Shown here: in pieces, positions 25,956-35,098 of the stretch
Position numbering within the stretch: the stretch's first letter is position 1
Layout: each line of letters begins with the position of its first letter
From: Halomonas jincaotanensis
GTDB lineage: Bacteria; Pseudomonadota; Gammaproteobacteria; Pseudomonadales; Halomonadaceae
DNA length: 64,000 bases
Reading direction: 5' to 3'
NCBI RefSeq assembly: GCF_018448785.1
Contig: NZ_JAHCLU010000006.1
Coordinates: 1 to 64,000 of the forward strand
The notes under the pieces: generated by a model
Database searches by the model: none
What the model saw: the letters and a program-made list of their open reading frames with translations, nothing else
Told to the model about the DNA's origin: nothing
Program-made: the position numbers and the translations under genes

Positions 25956-26000
25956 TGTTGTTGACGACACTGTTGTTGAAGATACAGTTGTTGACGAAAC
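25956..26000. repeat. Three tandem 15-bp repeats upstream of the HU gene
   Basis: Three adjacent 15-bp units (tgttgttgacgacac, tgttgttgaagatac, agttgttgacgaaac) lie about 50-90 bp upstream of the HU start codon. They differ at a few positions. They could be a regulator-binding array or an expanded simple sequence in the leader. Confidence 0.7.
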
Positions 26001-26001
26001 G

Positions 26002-26029
26002 AGAGACGCCTTTGCAACAAGGCGTCTCT
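26002..26029 (-). terminator. Perfect hairpin between the rubredoxin-reductase-like gene and HU
   Basis: An 11-bp perfect stem (agagacgcctt/aaggcgtctct) with a six-base loop lies between the two minus-strand genes. No T-run follows on the minus strand, so it is either a Rho-assisted terminator for the oxidoreductase gene or a leader structure for HU. Confidence 0.4.
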
Positions 26030-26082
26030 TCGACATAGGGGATACCGGCAGCATCTTCGCACACTTGATACGCAGCGCAACG

Positions 26083-27246
26083 TCAATAGCCTAGCAACGG
26101 CGGTGCAAGCCGCGCCAGTTCGACTTTCCGACGCACACAGCGTCCTGTCAAGGCAAAACCAATCAAACGACCGTTCACATCTTCGGCGAACGCCGCCAGG
26201 TCCGGGCTCTCGCCTTCGATCCGCCAGCGGGCGGGGAGTGTCGTCGGGGCATAGGCCACCACTGGCAGCAGCGGCGTCTTCACCACCACCGGCCAGGCAC
26301 CGAAGGTCACCGCCGTCGGTGTCCCTGCCAGTGTCTTCGCCAAGGCCCTGGCGCCGGCCTGCAGCGGCTGGACATACATGGCATTGACGCCCGCCACGCA
26401 GGCCACGTCGCCCAGCGCATGGATGCCTGCGGCTGAGGTCGCGAGAAAGCGGTCGGTGTGGATGCCGGCCTCGCTGACCGCGAGCCCCGCTGCCTCGGCT
26501 AGCGCCGAACGCGGCGTAAGCCCCGTGGCCGCCAGTACCAGGTCGACCTCGAGCCGGCTGGCGTCGCTCAGCGACACACCGACATGGCCGCCCACTTCCT
26601 CGAACGCTGCCAGACCACGCCCGAGGTGCAGCTGCGTGCCTGCCGCCTGAAAGGCCTCGCCCAGCGCACGGCCGAGCCGTTCGGGCAGCAGGCGCGGCAA
26701 GGGGGCACTCTCCGGCGCGATCAGGCTCACCGAATGACCTCCGGCCGTCAGGTCGTTAGCAAACTCGCAACCCACCAGGCCCGCGCCGATGATCGCCACC
26801 CGCGCGGGCCGGCCGAGTGCCGCGAGCGCGGCATGGAAGCGGCGATAATCATCGAGATCGTTGATGGTAAAGACCCGGCTCGCCAGCCGCGAGGGAATAT
26901 CAAACGGCAACGCCGGCGCGGCGCCGGTGGCCAGCACCAGATCACCGAAAGGCAAGCGCTCCTCACCGAGTCTGAGTGTGTGGCTGTCGAGATCGATGGC
27001 ATCGACCCGGGTATGGGTGCGCACCACGGCGCCGAGGCGGTCGGCGACGTCGAGTGCCGAGCCCGCCGCCAGCCGATCGGGCAGTAAGCCCTTGGAAAAA
27101 CCCGTCGAGAGCAGCGGCTTGGCGTAATCATCGCCGCTGTCGGCGCTGATCAGGGTCACCAGGCGCTCGGGCTCCAGTGCCCGCCATTGGCGGAGCAGGC
27201 CGATGCCGGCCATGCCGGAGCCGACGATCGTCAGTGTAGGGGTCAT
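26083..27246 (-). CDS. FAD-dependent oxidoreductase, rubredoxin-NAD(+) reductase type
   Basis: This 387-residue flavoprotein has an FAD Rossmann motif at the N-terminus (LTIVGSGMAGIGLLRQWRAL), an NAD-binding motif (VAIIGAGLVGCEFANDL) and the C-terminal FAD motif (GIHALGDVACVAGV). It belongs to the group that passes electrons from NADH to rubredoxin, used in alkane oxidation and in oxidative-stress defence. I chose the ATG at 27246, which gives the canonical start. Pseudomonad homologues sit beside rubredoxin genes, but none is present here. It is divergent from ubiC. Confidence 0.85.
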   Translation of the reverse strand: MTPTLTIVGSGMAGIGLLRQWRALEPERLVTLISADSGDDYAKPLLSTGFSKGLLPDRLAAGSALDVADRLGAVVRTHTRVDAIDLDSHTLRLGEERLPFGDLVLATGAAPALPFDIPSRLASRVFTINDLDDYRRFHAALAALGRPARVAIIGAGLVGCEFANDLTAGGHSVSLIAPESAPLPRLLPERLGRALGEAFQAAGTQLHLGRGLAAFEEVGGHVGVSLSDASRLEVDLVLAATGLTPRSALAEAAGLAVSEAGIHTDRFLATSAAGIHALGDVACVAGVNAMYVQPLQAGARALAKTLAGTPTAVTFGAWPVVVKTPLLPVVAYAPTTLPARWRIEGESPDLAAFAEDVNGRLIGFALTGRCVRRKVELARLAPPLLGY

Positions 27247-27380
27247 GGCACTCCTTCTTCGCACACTTTCATCGCGCACTTTCTTTGTGCAGTGGCTACC
27301 GCGAACCGCAGTGGGACAGGGAAGCGTTTCGGGACAACATGTTACACTATCCGCCCCTCGATTCGACGCGGAGCCCGCCG

Positions 27381-27983
27381 GTGTACGACGGTCTAATACC
27401 CGATCCCCGCCCTCTATGCCATTGGTGTCTCCCCCCGAGCTGGCGACCGCTGGCGGCCGCGCGACCGGCCATGAGCGTTGCCTGGTGGCGATGGATTGCC
27501 TCGCGCGACTCGCTCACCGCACGGCTAATCGCCGCCGGTGGCGAGCGACGCTTCCGGGTCCGACTACTCGACCAGCGTCTGACCCGCCCGGCGCTCGACG
27601 AGGCCCGGGCGTTGGGGCTGCCACCCGGGCGTTATGCCTGGTGTCGCGAGGTCGCCCTGTGTCTGGACGAACGCCCCTGGGTGATGGCACGTTCGGTCGC
27701 ACCGCTCGAGCAGCTGCGTGGCCAGCGCCTCGACCGCCTGGGGGAGGGCTCGCTGGGCAGCTGGCTGTTCCGTCAGCCGGGGCTCGAGCGCAGCCCCATC
27801 GAGGTCACCGCCTCGTCGCCGCCGTTCCAGACGGGCGACGGCCCCTGGGGGCGCCGCTCGGTCTTTCGTCTCGGGGCGGGTCGTGAAGATAGCCACGGGC
27901 GTCGCCATGACCACTTTGCAGTGCTGGTCCAGGAGTATTTCCTGGCCGGCATGAGGGATGACCTGGGCCTGCCTTCGCGCTAG
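27381..27983 (+). CDS. ubiC: Chorismate lyase
   Basis: This roughly 200-residue enzyme converts chorismate to 4-hydroxybenzoate and pyruvate, the first step of ubiquinone synthesis. Family features are [14 protein letters not shown], then [20 protein letters not shown], and the C-terminal [12 protein letters not shown] with the Arg residues near the active site. The GTG at 27381 has a ggag site at good spacing and gives a family-like length; an ATG at 27339 is an alternative. It is followed by ubiA after about 45 bp, the usual ubiC-ubiA pair. Confidence 0.82.
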   Translation: MYDGLIPDPRPLCHWCLPPSWRPLAAARPAMSVAWWRWIASRDSLTARLIAAGGERRFRVRLLDQRLTRPALDEARALGLPPGRYAWCREVALCLDERPWVMARSVAPLEQLRGQRLDRLGEGSLGSWLFRQPGLERSPIEVTASSPPFQTGDGPWGRRSVFRLGAGREDSHGRRHDHFAVLVQEYFLAGMRDDLGLPSR

Positions 27984-28030
27984 GCTCTGGGTGCTTTCTT
28001 ACCCCCAAACCAGCCTTCCGCGAGGATGAG

Positions 28031-28927
28031 ATGGACCCAACCTTGATGCGCCCCACGGGCCTGGCCCGGGTGCCAGACTTCCTGCACCTGACCCGACTCG
28101 ACCGTCCCATCGGTACCTGGCTGTTGATGTGGCCGACCCTCTGGGCGTTGTGGGTCGCCGCCCAGGGGGTTCCCGAGCGTCGTCTGCTGTTGATCTTCAT
28201 CGCCGGTGTCTATCTGATGCGTGCCGCCGGCTGCGTGGTCAACGATTATGCCGATCGTCACTTCGACGGCCATGTCAGGCGAACCCAGCACCGTCCTCTG
28301 GCCACCGGCCGCATCAGCGAGGGCGAGGCCCAGGCGCTGTTCCTGATACTGGTGATGGCCGCCTTCGTGCTGGTGTGCTTCACCAACCTGTTCACGGTCA
28401 TGCTATCGGTGGGCGGCGTCGTCCTGGCTTTCATCTACCCTTTCATGAAGCGTTATACCCATCTGCCGCAGATATTCCTGGGTGCCGCCTTCTCCTGGGC
28501 GATTCCCATGGCCTTCGGCGCCGTGCTGGGCCATGTGCCCGCCGAGGCTTGGCTGCTATTCGTCGCCAATGTGGCCTGGACGGTGGCCTACGACACCGAG
28601 TACGCAATGGTTGACCGCGAGGACGACCTGAAGATCGGCATCAAGTCCACCGCGGTGCTGTTCGGACGCGCTGACCGGCTGATGATCGGTCTGTTGCAAG
28701 GCCTCACCCTGGCGGTGCTCGCCTGGGTCGGGCTGCGCCTCGGCCTGGGGGGATTCTTCTGGCTGAGCCTGGCGGCGATGACGGCGACCTTCGTGCACCA
28801 GCAGGCGTTGATCCGCGAGCGCGACCGTGAGCGCTGCTTCCAGGCCTTCCTCAACAACCATTGGTCGGGGCTGGTGCTGTTCGCCGGCATCGCGCTGAGT
28901 CTCTGGCCCGACGCCAGTGGCGGGTGA
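28031..28927 (+). CDS. ubiA: 4-hydroxybenzoate octaprenyltransferase
   Basis: This 298-residue polytopic membrane enzyme attaches the polyprenyl chain to 4-hydroxybenzoate in ubiquinone synthesis. Both Asp-rich Mg-prenyl-diphosphate motifs are present: [18 protein letters not shown] and [19 protein letters not shown]. The start [20 protein letters not shown] matches the family. The ATG has a gaggatgag site. It uses the product of ubiC immediately upstream. The next gene, phoB, begins after a PHO box. Confidence 0.96.
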   Translation: MDPTLMRPTGLARVPDFLHLTRLDRPIGTWLLMWPTLWALWVAAQGVPERRLLLIFIAGVYLMRAAGCVVNDYADRHFDGHVRRTQHRPLATGRISEGEAQALFLILVMAAFVLVCFTNLFTVMLSVGGVVLAFIYPFMKRYTHLPQIFLGAAFSWAIPMAFGAVLGHVPAEAWLLFVANVAWTVAYDTEYAMVDREDDLKIGIKSTAVLFGRADRLMIGLLQGLTLAVLAWVGLRLGLGGFFWLSLAAMTATFVHQQALIRERDRERCFQAFLNNHWSGLVLFAGIALSLWPDASGG

Positions 28928-28958
28928 GGGGCGCGGCATCAAACAAGACAGGCGTACT

Positions 28959-28976
28959 CTGTCACGGTATTGTCAC
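28959..28976 (+). promoter_or_regulatory. PHO box upstream of phoB
   Basis: CTGTCAC-GGTA-TTGTCAC is a near-consensus PhoB-binding site: two 7-bp direct repeats with a 4-bp spacer (11-bp period). It ends 51 bp before the phoB start and implies autoregulation of phoBR under phosphate limitation. Confidence 0.8.
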
Positions 28977-29027
28977 AACAGCGTGTTGTCATCGTCATCG
29001 TCCCGTCATTGACCGCGAGGCTAGCAG

Positions 29028-29717
29028 ATGACTGCCAAGACCGTTCTGATTGTCGATGATGAAGCATCGATACGCGAAATGATCGCCGTGGCGCTGGAGA
29101 TGGCCGACTACCATGTCCTAGAGGCCGACGATGCCCAGACCGCGCATGCCATGGTCGTCGACCATCAACCCGATCTCGTGCTGCTCGACTGGATGATGCC
29201 TGGTACCAGCGGCATCGAACTGGCCCGACGCCTCAAGCGTGAGGAAACCACCGCCGAGATTCCTATCATCATGCTCACCGCCAAGGGCGAAGAAGACAAC
29301 AAGATCCAGGGACTCGACGCCGGCGCGGATGATTACATCACCAAACCCTTCTCGCCGCGAGAGCTGGTGGCACGCCTGAAGGCCGTCCTACGGCGCGCCA
29401 CACCGCGAGGCGTGGAAGATCCAGTGGAAATCGAGGGTCTGATGCTTGATCCGGTCAGTCATCGTGTCAGCATCGAGGGCAAGTCGCTGGAAATGGGCCC
29501 TACCGAATATCGCCTGCTGCAGTTCTTCATGACGCACCAGGAGCGCGCCTATACCCGCGGCCAGCTGCTCGACCAGGTGTGGGGGGGGAATGTCTATGTC
29601 GAGGAGCGTACCGTGGATGTGCATATTCGTCGCCTGCGCAAGGCACTGGGCGATGCCCACCACCACCTGATCCAGACCGTGCGTGGCACCGGCTACCGGT
29701 TCTCCGCCAAGGGTTGA
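29028..29717 (+). CDS. phoB: Phosphate regulon response regulator PhoB
   Basis: This 229-residue OmpR-type regulator has a receiver domain with the phosphorylatable Asp in LVLLDWMMPGTSGIEL and Lys in YITKPFSPRELVAR. A C-terminal winged helix follows (TEYRLLQFFMTHQERAYTRG, then VDVHIRRLRKAL). Phosphorylated by PhoR, it binds PHO boxes and activates phosphate-scavenging genes. It is coupled to phoR, whose start lies one base after its stop. Confidence 0.97.
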   Translation: MTAKTVLIVDDEASIREMIAVALEMADYHVLEADDAQTAHAMVVDHQPDLVLLDWMMPGTSGIELARRLKREETTAEIPIIMLTAKGEEDNKIQGLDAGADDYITKPFSPRELVARLKAVLRRATPRGVEDPVEIEGLMLDPVSHRVSIEGKSLEMGPTEYRLLQFFMTHQERAYTRGQLLDQVWGGNVYVEERTVDVHIRRLRKALGDAHHHLIQTVRGTGYRFSAKG

Positions 29718-29718
29718 T

Positions 29719-31053
29719 GTGCGCCTCTGGAAACGCGAACTCTGGCGCCTTGCGCTGCTTGCCGTCCTGGGGGCGCTGGTCGGCTGGCCGTTTTCGGTCC
29801 CGGGGCTCGGCCTGGCGGGCGGCCTCGGCCTGTGCCTGTTCCATCACCTTCGCCAGCTGCACGCGCTGCACCGCTGGCTGACCCGCAATCCGCAGTCGGA
29901 ACCCCCCGCTGCCAGCGGCCTGTGGGGCGAGCTGTTCGACCGCCTCTATCGCTACCAGAAGGGCCAGCGCCTTACCCAGCAACGGCTGCGCAATACCCTG
30001 CAGCGCATCCAGGAATCGTCCGAGGCGATGCGTGACAGCGTGGTGATGCTCGACCGCCACGGGGATCTGGAATGGTGGAACAGCGCGGCGGAGCGCATGC
30101 TCGGCCTCAAGGCCGCTCACGATAGGGGCCAGCACATCACCAACCTGCTGCGCGACCCTCGCTTCGTCGATTACTTCCATGCCCGCGACTATCGCGAGCC
30201 GCTGACGCTCTCCTCACCGATCGACGAACGCTTGATCCTGCAGTTCCAGATCACCCTCTATGGCGACGACGAACGCCTGGTCATGGCCCGCGATATCACT
30301 CGCCTGCATCGTCTGGAGCAGATGCGCCGCGACTTCGTGGCCAATGTCTCGCACGAGTTGCGCACGCCGTTGACCGTGCTCACTGGCTATCTGGAAACCT
30401 TCGGCAGCTATCTTGCCCAGGACGGCGCCGCCCGCCTGCCACCGCGCATGGCGCGGGGCGTCGACCAGATGCAGGAGCAGACCACGCGCATGCAGAACCT
30501 GGTCAATGACCTGCTGATGCTGTCGCGGCTGGAGATCGACCGGGGCGGTGAGGACCATGTGCGCCTGGCCATCCCGGACCTGCTGGAAAGCGTGCGCCGC
30601 GATGCCGAGGCGCTGTCCGGCGGTCGCCAGCGGATCGGGGTGGAAGTCGACGAGCCCTGCGATCTGATCGGCAGCGAACAGGAGATCCGCAGCGCAGTAT
30701 CCAACCTGGCCTATAACGCCGTGCGCTACGCCGGTGAGGGGCGCTGCATCACCCTGCGCTGGACGCCACACCTCCATGGCGCCTGCCTGGAGGTCGCGGA
30801 TGACGGCGAAGGCATCGATCCGGTGCACCTGCCGCGCCTCACCGAGCGCTTCTACCGGGTCGACAAGGGGCGCAGCACCGCCACTGGCGGCACCGGTTTG
30901 GGGCTGGCCATCGTCAAGCACGTGCTGCTGCGCCACGATGCTCGTCTTCAGATCGACTCCCGCCCCGGTCAGGGCGCGCGTTTTCGCTGTCTGTTTCCGG
31001 CGGCGCGCCTTCACCGCCCCGCGACCGAGGCGCATCCGGCCCGCCAGGCCTGA
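29719..31053 (+). CDS. phoR: Phosphate regulon sensor histidine kinase PhoR
   Basis: This roughly 444-residue inner-membrane kinase starts with two hydrophobic helices (about residues 8-45), a linker and a PAS domain (RDSVVMLDRHGDLEWWNSAA). HisKA with the phospho-His (FVANVSHELRTPLTVLTGYL) and HATPase motifs (GTGLGLAIVKHVLLRHDARL) follow. It phosphorylates PhoB when Pi is scarce and receives the Pst-PhoU signal. I chose the GTG at 29719, just after the phoB stop; an ATG at 29683 would overlap phoB and adds non-family residues. Confidence 0.93.
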   Translation: MRLWKRELWRLALLAVLGALVGWPFSVPGLGLAGGLGLCLFHHLRQLHALHRWLTRNPQSEPPAASGLWGELFDRLYRYQKGQRLTQQRLRNTLQRIQESSEAMRDSVVMLDRHGDLEWWNSAAERMLGLKAAHDRGQHITNLLRDPRFVDYFHARDYREPLTLSSPIDERLILQFQITLYGDDERLVMARDITRLHRLEQMRRDFVANVSHELRTPLTVLTGYLETFGSYLAQDGAARLPPRMARGVDQMQEQTTRMQNLVNDLLMLSRLEIDRGGEDHVRLAIPDLLESVRRDAEALSGGRQRIGVEVDEPCDLIGSEQEIRSAVSNLAYNAVRYAGEGRCITLRWTPHLHGACLEVADDGEGIDPVHLPRLTERFYRVDKGRSTATGGTGLGLAIVKHVLLRHDARLQIDSRPGQGARFRCLFPAARLHRPATEAHPARQA

Positions 31054-31060
31054 TACCCGC

Positions 31061-31795
31061 TCAAGACGGGACGCGGGCTGGCACCAGGTCACGATAATGG
31101 CGGTCCCACATCAGCACGGCGCCGGCCACCGCACCGGGTAGCAGGAAGAGATTGGCCAGGGGTATCCAGGTGATCAGCGTTACCCAGCCGCCGAAGGTCA
31201 GCGTCGGCCAGCGCCTCGACGAGAGCCGGCCGCGCATGTCCCGAAAGCTCACCAGGTTATTGTCCATGGGGTAATCAAGATAGGTGATCGCCATCATCCA
31301 GGCCGAGAAAGCCAGCCACAGCAGTGGGGCGACCAGGTTGATCACCGGAATCCAGCTGATCACGAACAGCACCGCCATACGCGGCAGGATGTAGGTCAGC
31401 TTGACCAGTTCACGCCCCACGGCATCGACGCCGGTCCTGATCAGGCCGCGGTCGTCTAGTGGCTCTTGCCCGGTCACCTGGGCCTCGACCCTGGCGGCCA
31501 GAAACCCGTAGAACGGGGCCGCGATAAGGTGAGTGACGAGGGTGAAGGTGAAGAAGACGATCAACACCAGGGTGATCACGAACAGCGGCCAGATCAGCCA
31601 GGAAAGCCACTCCAGCCAGCTGGGGACCATGGCCATCCAGCCATCGAGCCAGCCGCCGAAGTTAGCCACCACATAGCCGAGCATCGCGGCGTAGACCACC
31701 AGATTGACCAGGATCGGCAGGAAGACGTAACGACGCAGGCCTGGGGTGTAGACCAGCCGGGTCCCGCGTGAAAGGGCCGTGAAGGCATCGAGCAT
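31061..31795 (-). CDS. cysZ: Sulfate transporter CysZ
   Basis: This 244-residue inner-membrane protein has about four hydrophobic segments. CysZ-type motifs include FTALSRGTRLVYTPGLRRYV near the start and the later MAITYLDYPMDNNLVSFRDM. CysZ mediates high-affinity sulfate uptake for cysteine synthesis. I used the ATG at 31795 with a gagga site; the upstream extension would run through a terminator hairpin. It lies between phoR (convergent) and phoU, but the hairpin at 31821-31848 suggests it is a separate unit from phoU. Confidence 0.9.
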   Translation of the reverse strand: MLDAFTALSRGTRLVYTPGLRRYVFLPILVNLVVYAAMLGYVVANFGGWLDGWMAMVPSWLEWLSWLIWPLFVITLVLIVFFTFTLVTHLIAAPFYGFLAARVEAQVTGQEPLDDRGLIRTGVDAVGRELVKLTYILPRMAVLFVISWIPVINLVAPLLWLAFSAWMMAITYLDYPMDNNLVSFRDMRGRLSSRRWPTLTFGGWVTLITWIPLANLFLLPGAVAGAVLMWDRHYRDLVPARVPS

Positions 31796-31820
31796 GGGGG
31801 AAGTCCTCGCAAAAACGACA

Positions 31821-31848
31821 CAGGCCATCACCATGGGGTGATGGCCTG
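31821..31848 (-). terminator. Intrinsic terminator after phoU
   Basis: A perfect 12-bp stem (caggccatcacc/ggtgatggcctg) with a four-base loop is followed on the minus strand by tgtcgttttt. It ends the pst-phoU transcript before cysZ. Confidence 0.75.
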
Positions 31849-31910
31849 CGTTATTGACGTCCAACTCCGGTCGACGTTCAAGTCTCTCCCACGTTCAGTT
31901 CTTTCTCAGT

Positions 31911-32642
31911 TCAACTCTTGCGTGTGAGGATCGTTGCCTCGTCAAGGTCGCCAGGATCGGTATGACGAATGTCGAGACCCTTGACCAAATAGACAACATA
32001 TTCGGCAAGATTGTTGGCATGATCGCCGATCCTCTCCAGTGCCCGCAGGATCCACATGACACCGAGCACCGCCGAGATCGACCGGGCATCTTCCATCATG
32101 AAGGTCATCAGCGAACGCATGGCACTGCCGTATTCGCTATCCACCACATCGTCCTCGTAAACCAGCTTGAGCGCGAGTTCAGTGTCCAGGCGAGCGAAGG
32201 ACGTCAGGGAATCCCGCACCATGCGACGCACATGTTCACTGATCATGCGCACCTCGACGAACCCGCGATGCCCGTTATCGGCACCGATCAGCTCGATGGC
32301 GTTACGGGCGATCTTGCTCGCCTCGTCGCCGATGCGCTCCAGATCCGAGGCGGCGCGAATCACCGCCAGCACCAGGCGCAGGTCCGACGCGGTCGGCTGG
32401 CGGCGTGCCAGCACCTGGGTGCATTCCTCGTCGATCTTGATCTGCATGTCATTGACGGCACGATCGTTCTCGACCACCCGCTCGGCCAGTTGGGAGTCGC
32501 TTTCGAGCAGGGCGCCCACAGCGTCCTGCACCTGCTTTTCGACCAGGCCGCCCATCGCCATCAGATGCGTCTTGATCTCCTCGAGTTCGTGATTGAACTG
32601 CCGAGAGATATGCTGACTGTGACTTTCACTGGTGATATCCAT
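31911..32642 (-). CDS. phoU: Phosphate signalling protein PhoU
   Basis: This 243-residue cytoplasmic all-helical protein has the duplicated PhoU three-helix repeat, with metal-binding E/DxxxD motifs near DLERIGDEASKIARNAIEL and RALERIGDHANNLAEYVVYL. It links the Pst transporter to PhoR, keeping the Pho regulon off when phosphate is plentiful. It is the last gene of pstCAB-phoU, about 26 bp after pstB, and is followed by a strong terminator. Confidence 0.97.
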   Translation of the reverse strand: MDITSESHSQHISRQFNHELEEIKTHLMAMGGLVEKQVQDAVGALLESDSQLAERVVENDRAVNDMQIKIDEECTQVLARRQPTASDLRLVLAVIRAASDLERIGDEASKIARNAIELIGADNGHRGFVEVRMISEHVRRMVRDSLTSFARLDTELALKLVYEDDVVDSEYGSAMRSLMTFMMEDARSISAVLGVMWILRALERIGDHANNLAEYVVYLVKGLDIRHTDPGDLDEATILTRKS

Positions 32643-32668
32643 GGAAACTCTCCTTGGGGGCCGGCCTT

Positions 32669-33484
32669 TCAGGCCATGCGCCCGGTAATATAATTCTCGG
32701 TGCGCCGCAGGCGCGGGTTGGTGAACAGGCTGTCGGTGGGTCCATATTCCACCAGTTCGCCTTGCTGAAGAAAGGCGGTGTAATCGGACACCCGTGCCGC
32801 TTGCTGCATGTTGTGGGTGACGAGTACCAGGGTAAGGTTCGACTTGAGGTTGTGGATCAACTCCTCGATTTTCAGAGTCGAGATGGGATCGAGCGCCGAG
32901 GCCGGCTCATCGAGCAGCAGCACCTCGGGGCCGACTGCCAGGGTCCGGGCGATCACCAGACGCTGCTGCTGTCCGCCGGAAAGCGTCCAGGCCGACGCGC
33001 GCAAACGATCCTTCACTTCCTCCCAGAGCGCCGCCGCCATCAGTGCCTCCTCCACCGCATCGTCTAACTGGCGCTTGCGCAGTCCTCCTTGAAGGCGCAG
33101 ACCGAAAGCGACGTTGTCGTAGATCGACATGGGAAAAGGGTTGGGGGCCTGGAACACCATCCCCACGCGCCGGCGAAGTTGTGCCACGTCCATATCGGGG
33201 TCATGGATGTCGCTGCCTTCGAGGCGTATCCGACCCTGGCGGACGACATCCTCGTTAAGATCATGGAGACGGTTGAGCGCGCGCAGCAGGGTCGACTTGC
33301 CGCACCCGGATGGCCCGATGAACGCCGTCACGCAATGCTTTGGCACCCGCAGCGTCACATCGCGCAAGGCCGGTTTATCACCATAGGCCAGGCACAACTC
33401 CTCGATCTCAATACAGCTCGCCTCGCGCTTGAAGGCAAGGATCGTCCCTGAGGAGGACGTAGAGGGCTGCATCAACACGGACAT
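32669..33484 (-). CDS. pstB: Phosphate ABC transporter ATP-binding protein PstB
   Basis: This 271-residue ATPase has Walker [21 protein letters not shown], the signature [17 protein letters not shown], Walker [15 protein letters not shown] and the switch His in [20 protein letters not shown]. The Pst-specific NRLHDLN and [20 protein letters not shown] are clear. It powers high-affinity phosphate import with PstA and PstC. It lies about 30 bp after pstA in the pstCAB-phoU operon. Confidence 0.97.
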   Translation of the reverse strand: MSVLMQPSTSSSGTILAFKREASCIEIEELCLAYGDKPALRDVTLRVPKHCVTAFIGPSGCGKSTLLRALNRLHDLNEDVVRQGRIRLEGSDIHDPDMDVAQLRRRVGMVFQAPNPFPMSIYDNVAFGLRLQGGLRKRQLDDAVEEALMAAALWEEVKDRLRASAWTLSGGQQQRLVIARTLAVGPEVLLLDEPASALDPISTLKIEELIHNLKSNLTLVLVTHNMQQAARVSDYTAFLQQGELVEYGPTDSLFTNPRLRRTENYITGRMA

Positions 33485-33513
33485 TCAGCGGATCTCCCTG
33501 GCGCGCTCACGAT

Positions 33514-35097
33514 TCAGTGACGCGGTAATCGGCCATGGCGCGTCCTCAGATAATGACGCATGAATATTGCAGTCAGGTTAAGCCCCAGAATTACCAGCAC
33601 CAATAATAGGGCCGTGGCATACACCAGGGGCAGCGCCGACTGTACATCACTGCCGTGAAATGCCACATCGTAAATATGATAGCCAAGATGCATGAACTTT
33701 CTTTCAAGGTGCAGGAAGGGAAAGTCGCCGTCCACCGGCACCTGAGGCGCCAGCTTGGCCACCCCGACAAGCATCAGCGGTGCCACTTCACCGGCGGCGC
33801 GCGCCACGGCCAGGATCATCCCGGTGAGCATCGCCGGCATCGCCATCGGCAGCACCACCCGCGTGAGCATCTCCAGCCGCGTAGCGCCCAGGGCCAGGGC
33901 ACCCTCACGCTGATGGTCAGGAATCCGCGCCAGACCCTCCTCAGTGGCCACGATCACTACCGGCAGCGTCAGCAGCGCCAGGGTCAGCGAGGCCCACAGC
34001 AGCCCACCGGTACCGAAGGTGGGCGACGGCAGGGTGTCGGCGAAGAACCAGTCATCCAGCGAGCCGCCGATTCCATAGACGAAGACCCCCAGCCCGAAGA
34101 CGCCATAAACGATGGACGGCACCCCGGCAAGGTTGCGCACGGCAATCCTCACCATTCGGGTCATGCGTCCTTGGTGGGCGACTTCGTTGAGATAGATCGC
34201 CGCCAATACGCCGAAGGGCGTGACCAGCACTGACATCAGCAGCACCATCAGCACGGTGCCGAAGATCGCCGGCCAGACGCCACCGGCACTGTTGGCCGCC
34301 CGTGGTCCTTCGGCGAGAAAGCGCCACACGCCCTGCCCCCAGGCCACCAGCTTGTCGGGGACCGACATGGCATTGGGCCGCTGGGCCCGCAAGATGCTCT
34401 CGATCGGCTGCCAGAGGCGTTTGCCGTCGACGCTTTCCAGCAGTACGTCACCGCTGGCCATGGCCGCCTCGAGATCGCGTAACCGCGCTTGGGCGTGGGC
34501 GAGTTCGTCGGCAAGCGTGGCATTGCCACCATCAGCTAGACGCGCCGCCAGCGGCAGGATGGTGTCGTCGCGCAACCTGGCCAGCTCATCGCGCAGGATT
34601 TCCAGCTCGGCGAGGCGCGCCGTGAGCCGCTGCCAGGCGGCCTCGCCCTCGACCAGGGCGTCTTCCCCACCTTCTTCCCGTTGCCCTTCCACTCCGACTC
34701 CACCGCCTCGTAGCGCCACCAGGCGACCGTGAAACGCCCCCCAGCGGTGACATTCCAGCACTACCAGATCGTCGGGGTGACGCTCGGCCTCGATGGCCGC
34801 GACTTCCACCCAGGTCCAGGGGCTTTCCTCCAGATCGCGATTGGCAGTGCGATAGAGCCGTTCGTCACCCTCGCCGCCCGGCAAAGGTGCCTCCTTCACC
34901 GCCGTGCCCGCAAAGCGGCTGCCGTCCTCAAGCTCGACCAGCGTCACTGGGGCAGGCCAGAAGTGGCCGAGGCCACGTGTTGCCAGCAAGAGCAGCAGCG
35001 CTCCCAGCATCAGCAGCGAGACCGCTACGCTTCCGGCCGTCAACCAGGGCCAGGGCCCCTCGCCGCGAAGCAACCCGCGCCGTTTCGGAACTGCCAT
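33514..35097 (-). CDS. pstA: Phosphate ABC transporter permease PstA, with long periplasmic insert
   Basis: This is a 527-residue permease. After a first membrane helix (about residues 20-40) comes a roughly 220-residue extracytoplasmic region with a coiled-coil-like stretch (AELEILRDELARLRDDTILP, about 155-215). The permease core follows from about residue 265: FGTVLMVLLMSVLVTPFGVL, then the EAA loop REGALALGATRLEMLTRVVL. E. coli PstA lacks the insert; pseudomonads and relatives have extended versions. It pairs with PstC in phosphate import, and its start lies one base after the pstC stop. Confidence 0.93.
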   Translation of the reverse strand: MAVPKRRGLLRGEGPWPWLTAGSVAVSLLMLGALLLLLATRGLGHFWPAPVTLVELEDGSRFAGTAVKEAPLPGGEGDERLYRTANRDLEESPWTWVEVAAIEAERHPDDLVVLECHRWGAFHGRLVALRGGGVGVEGQREEGGEDALVEGEAAWQRLTARLAELEILRDELARLRDDTILPLAARLADGGNATLADELAHAQARLRDLEAAMASGDVLLESVDGKRLWQPIESILRAQRPNAMSVPDKLVAWGQGVWRFLAEGPRAANSAGGVWPAIFGTVLMVLLMSVLVTPFGVLAAIYLNEVAHQGRMTRMVRIAVRNLAGVPSIVYGVFGLGVFVYGIGGSLDDWFFADTLPSPTFGTGGLLWASLTLALLTLPVVIVATEEGLARIPDHQREGALALGATRLEMLTRVVLPMAMPAMLTGMILAVARAAGEVAPLMLVGVAKLAPQVPVDGDFPFLHLERKFMHLGYHIYDVAFHGSDVQSALPLVYATALLLVLVILGLNLTAIFMRHYLRTRHGRLPRH

Positions 35098-35098
35098 T

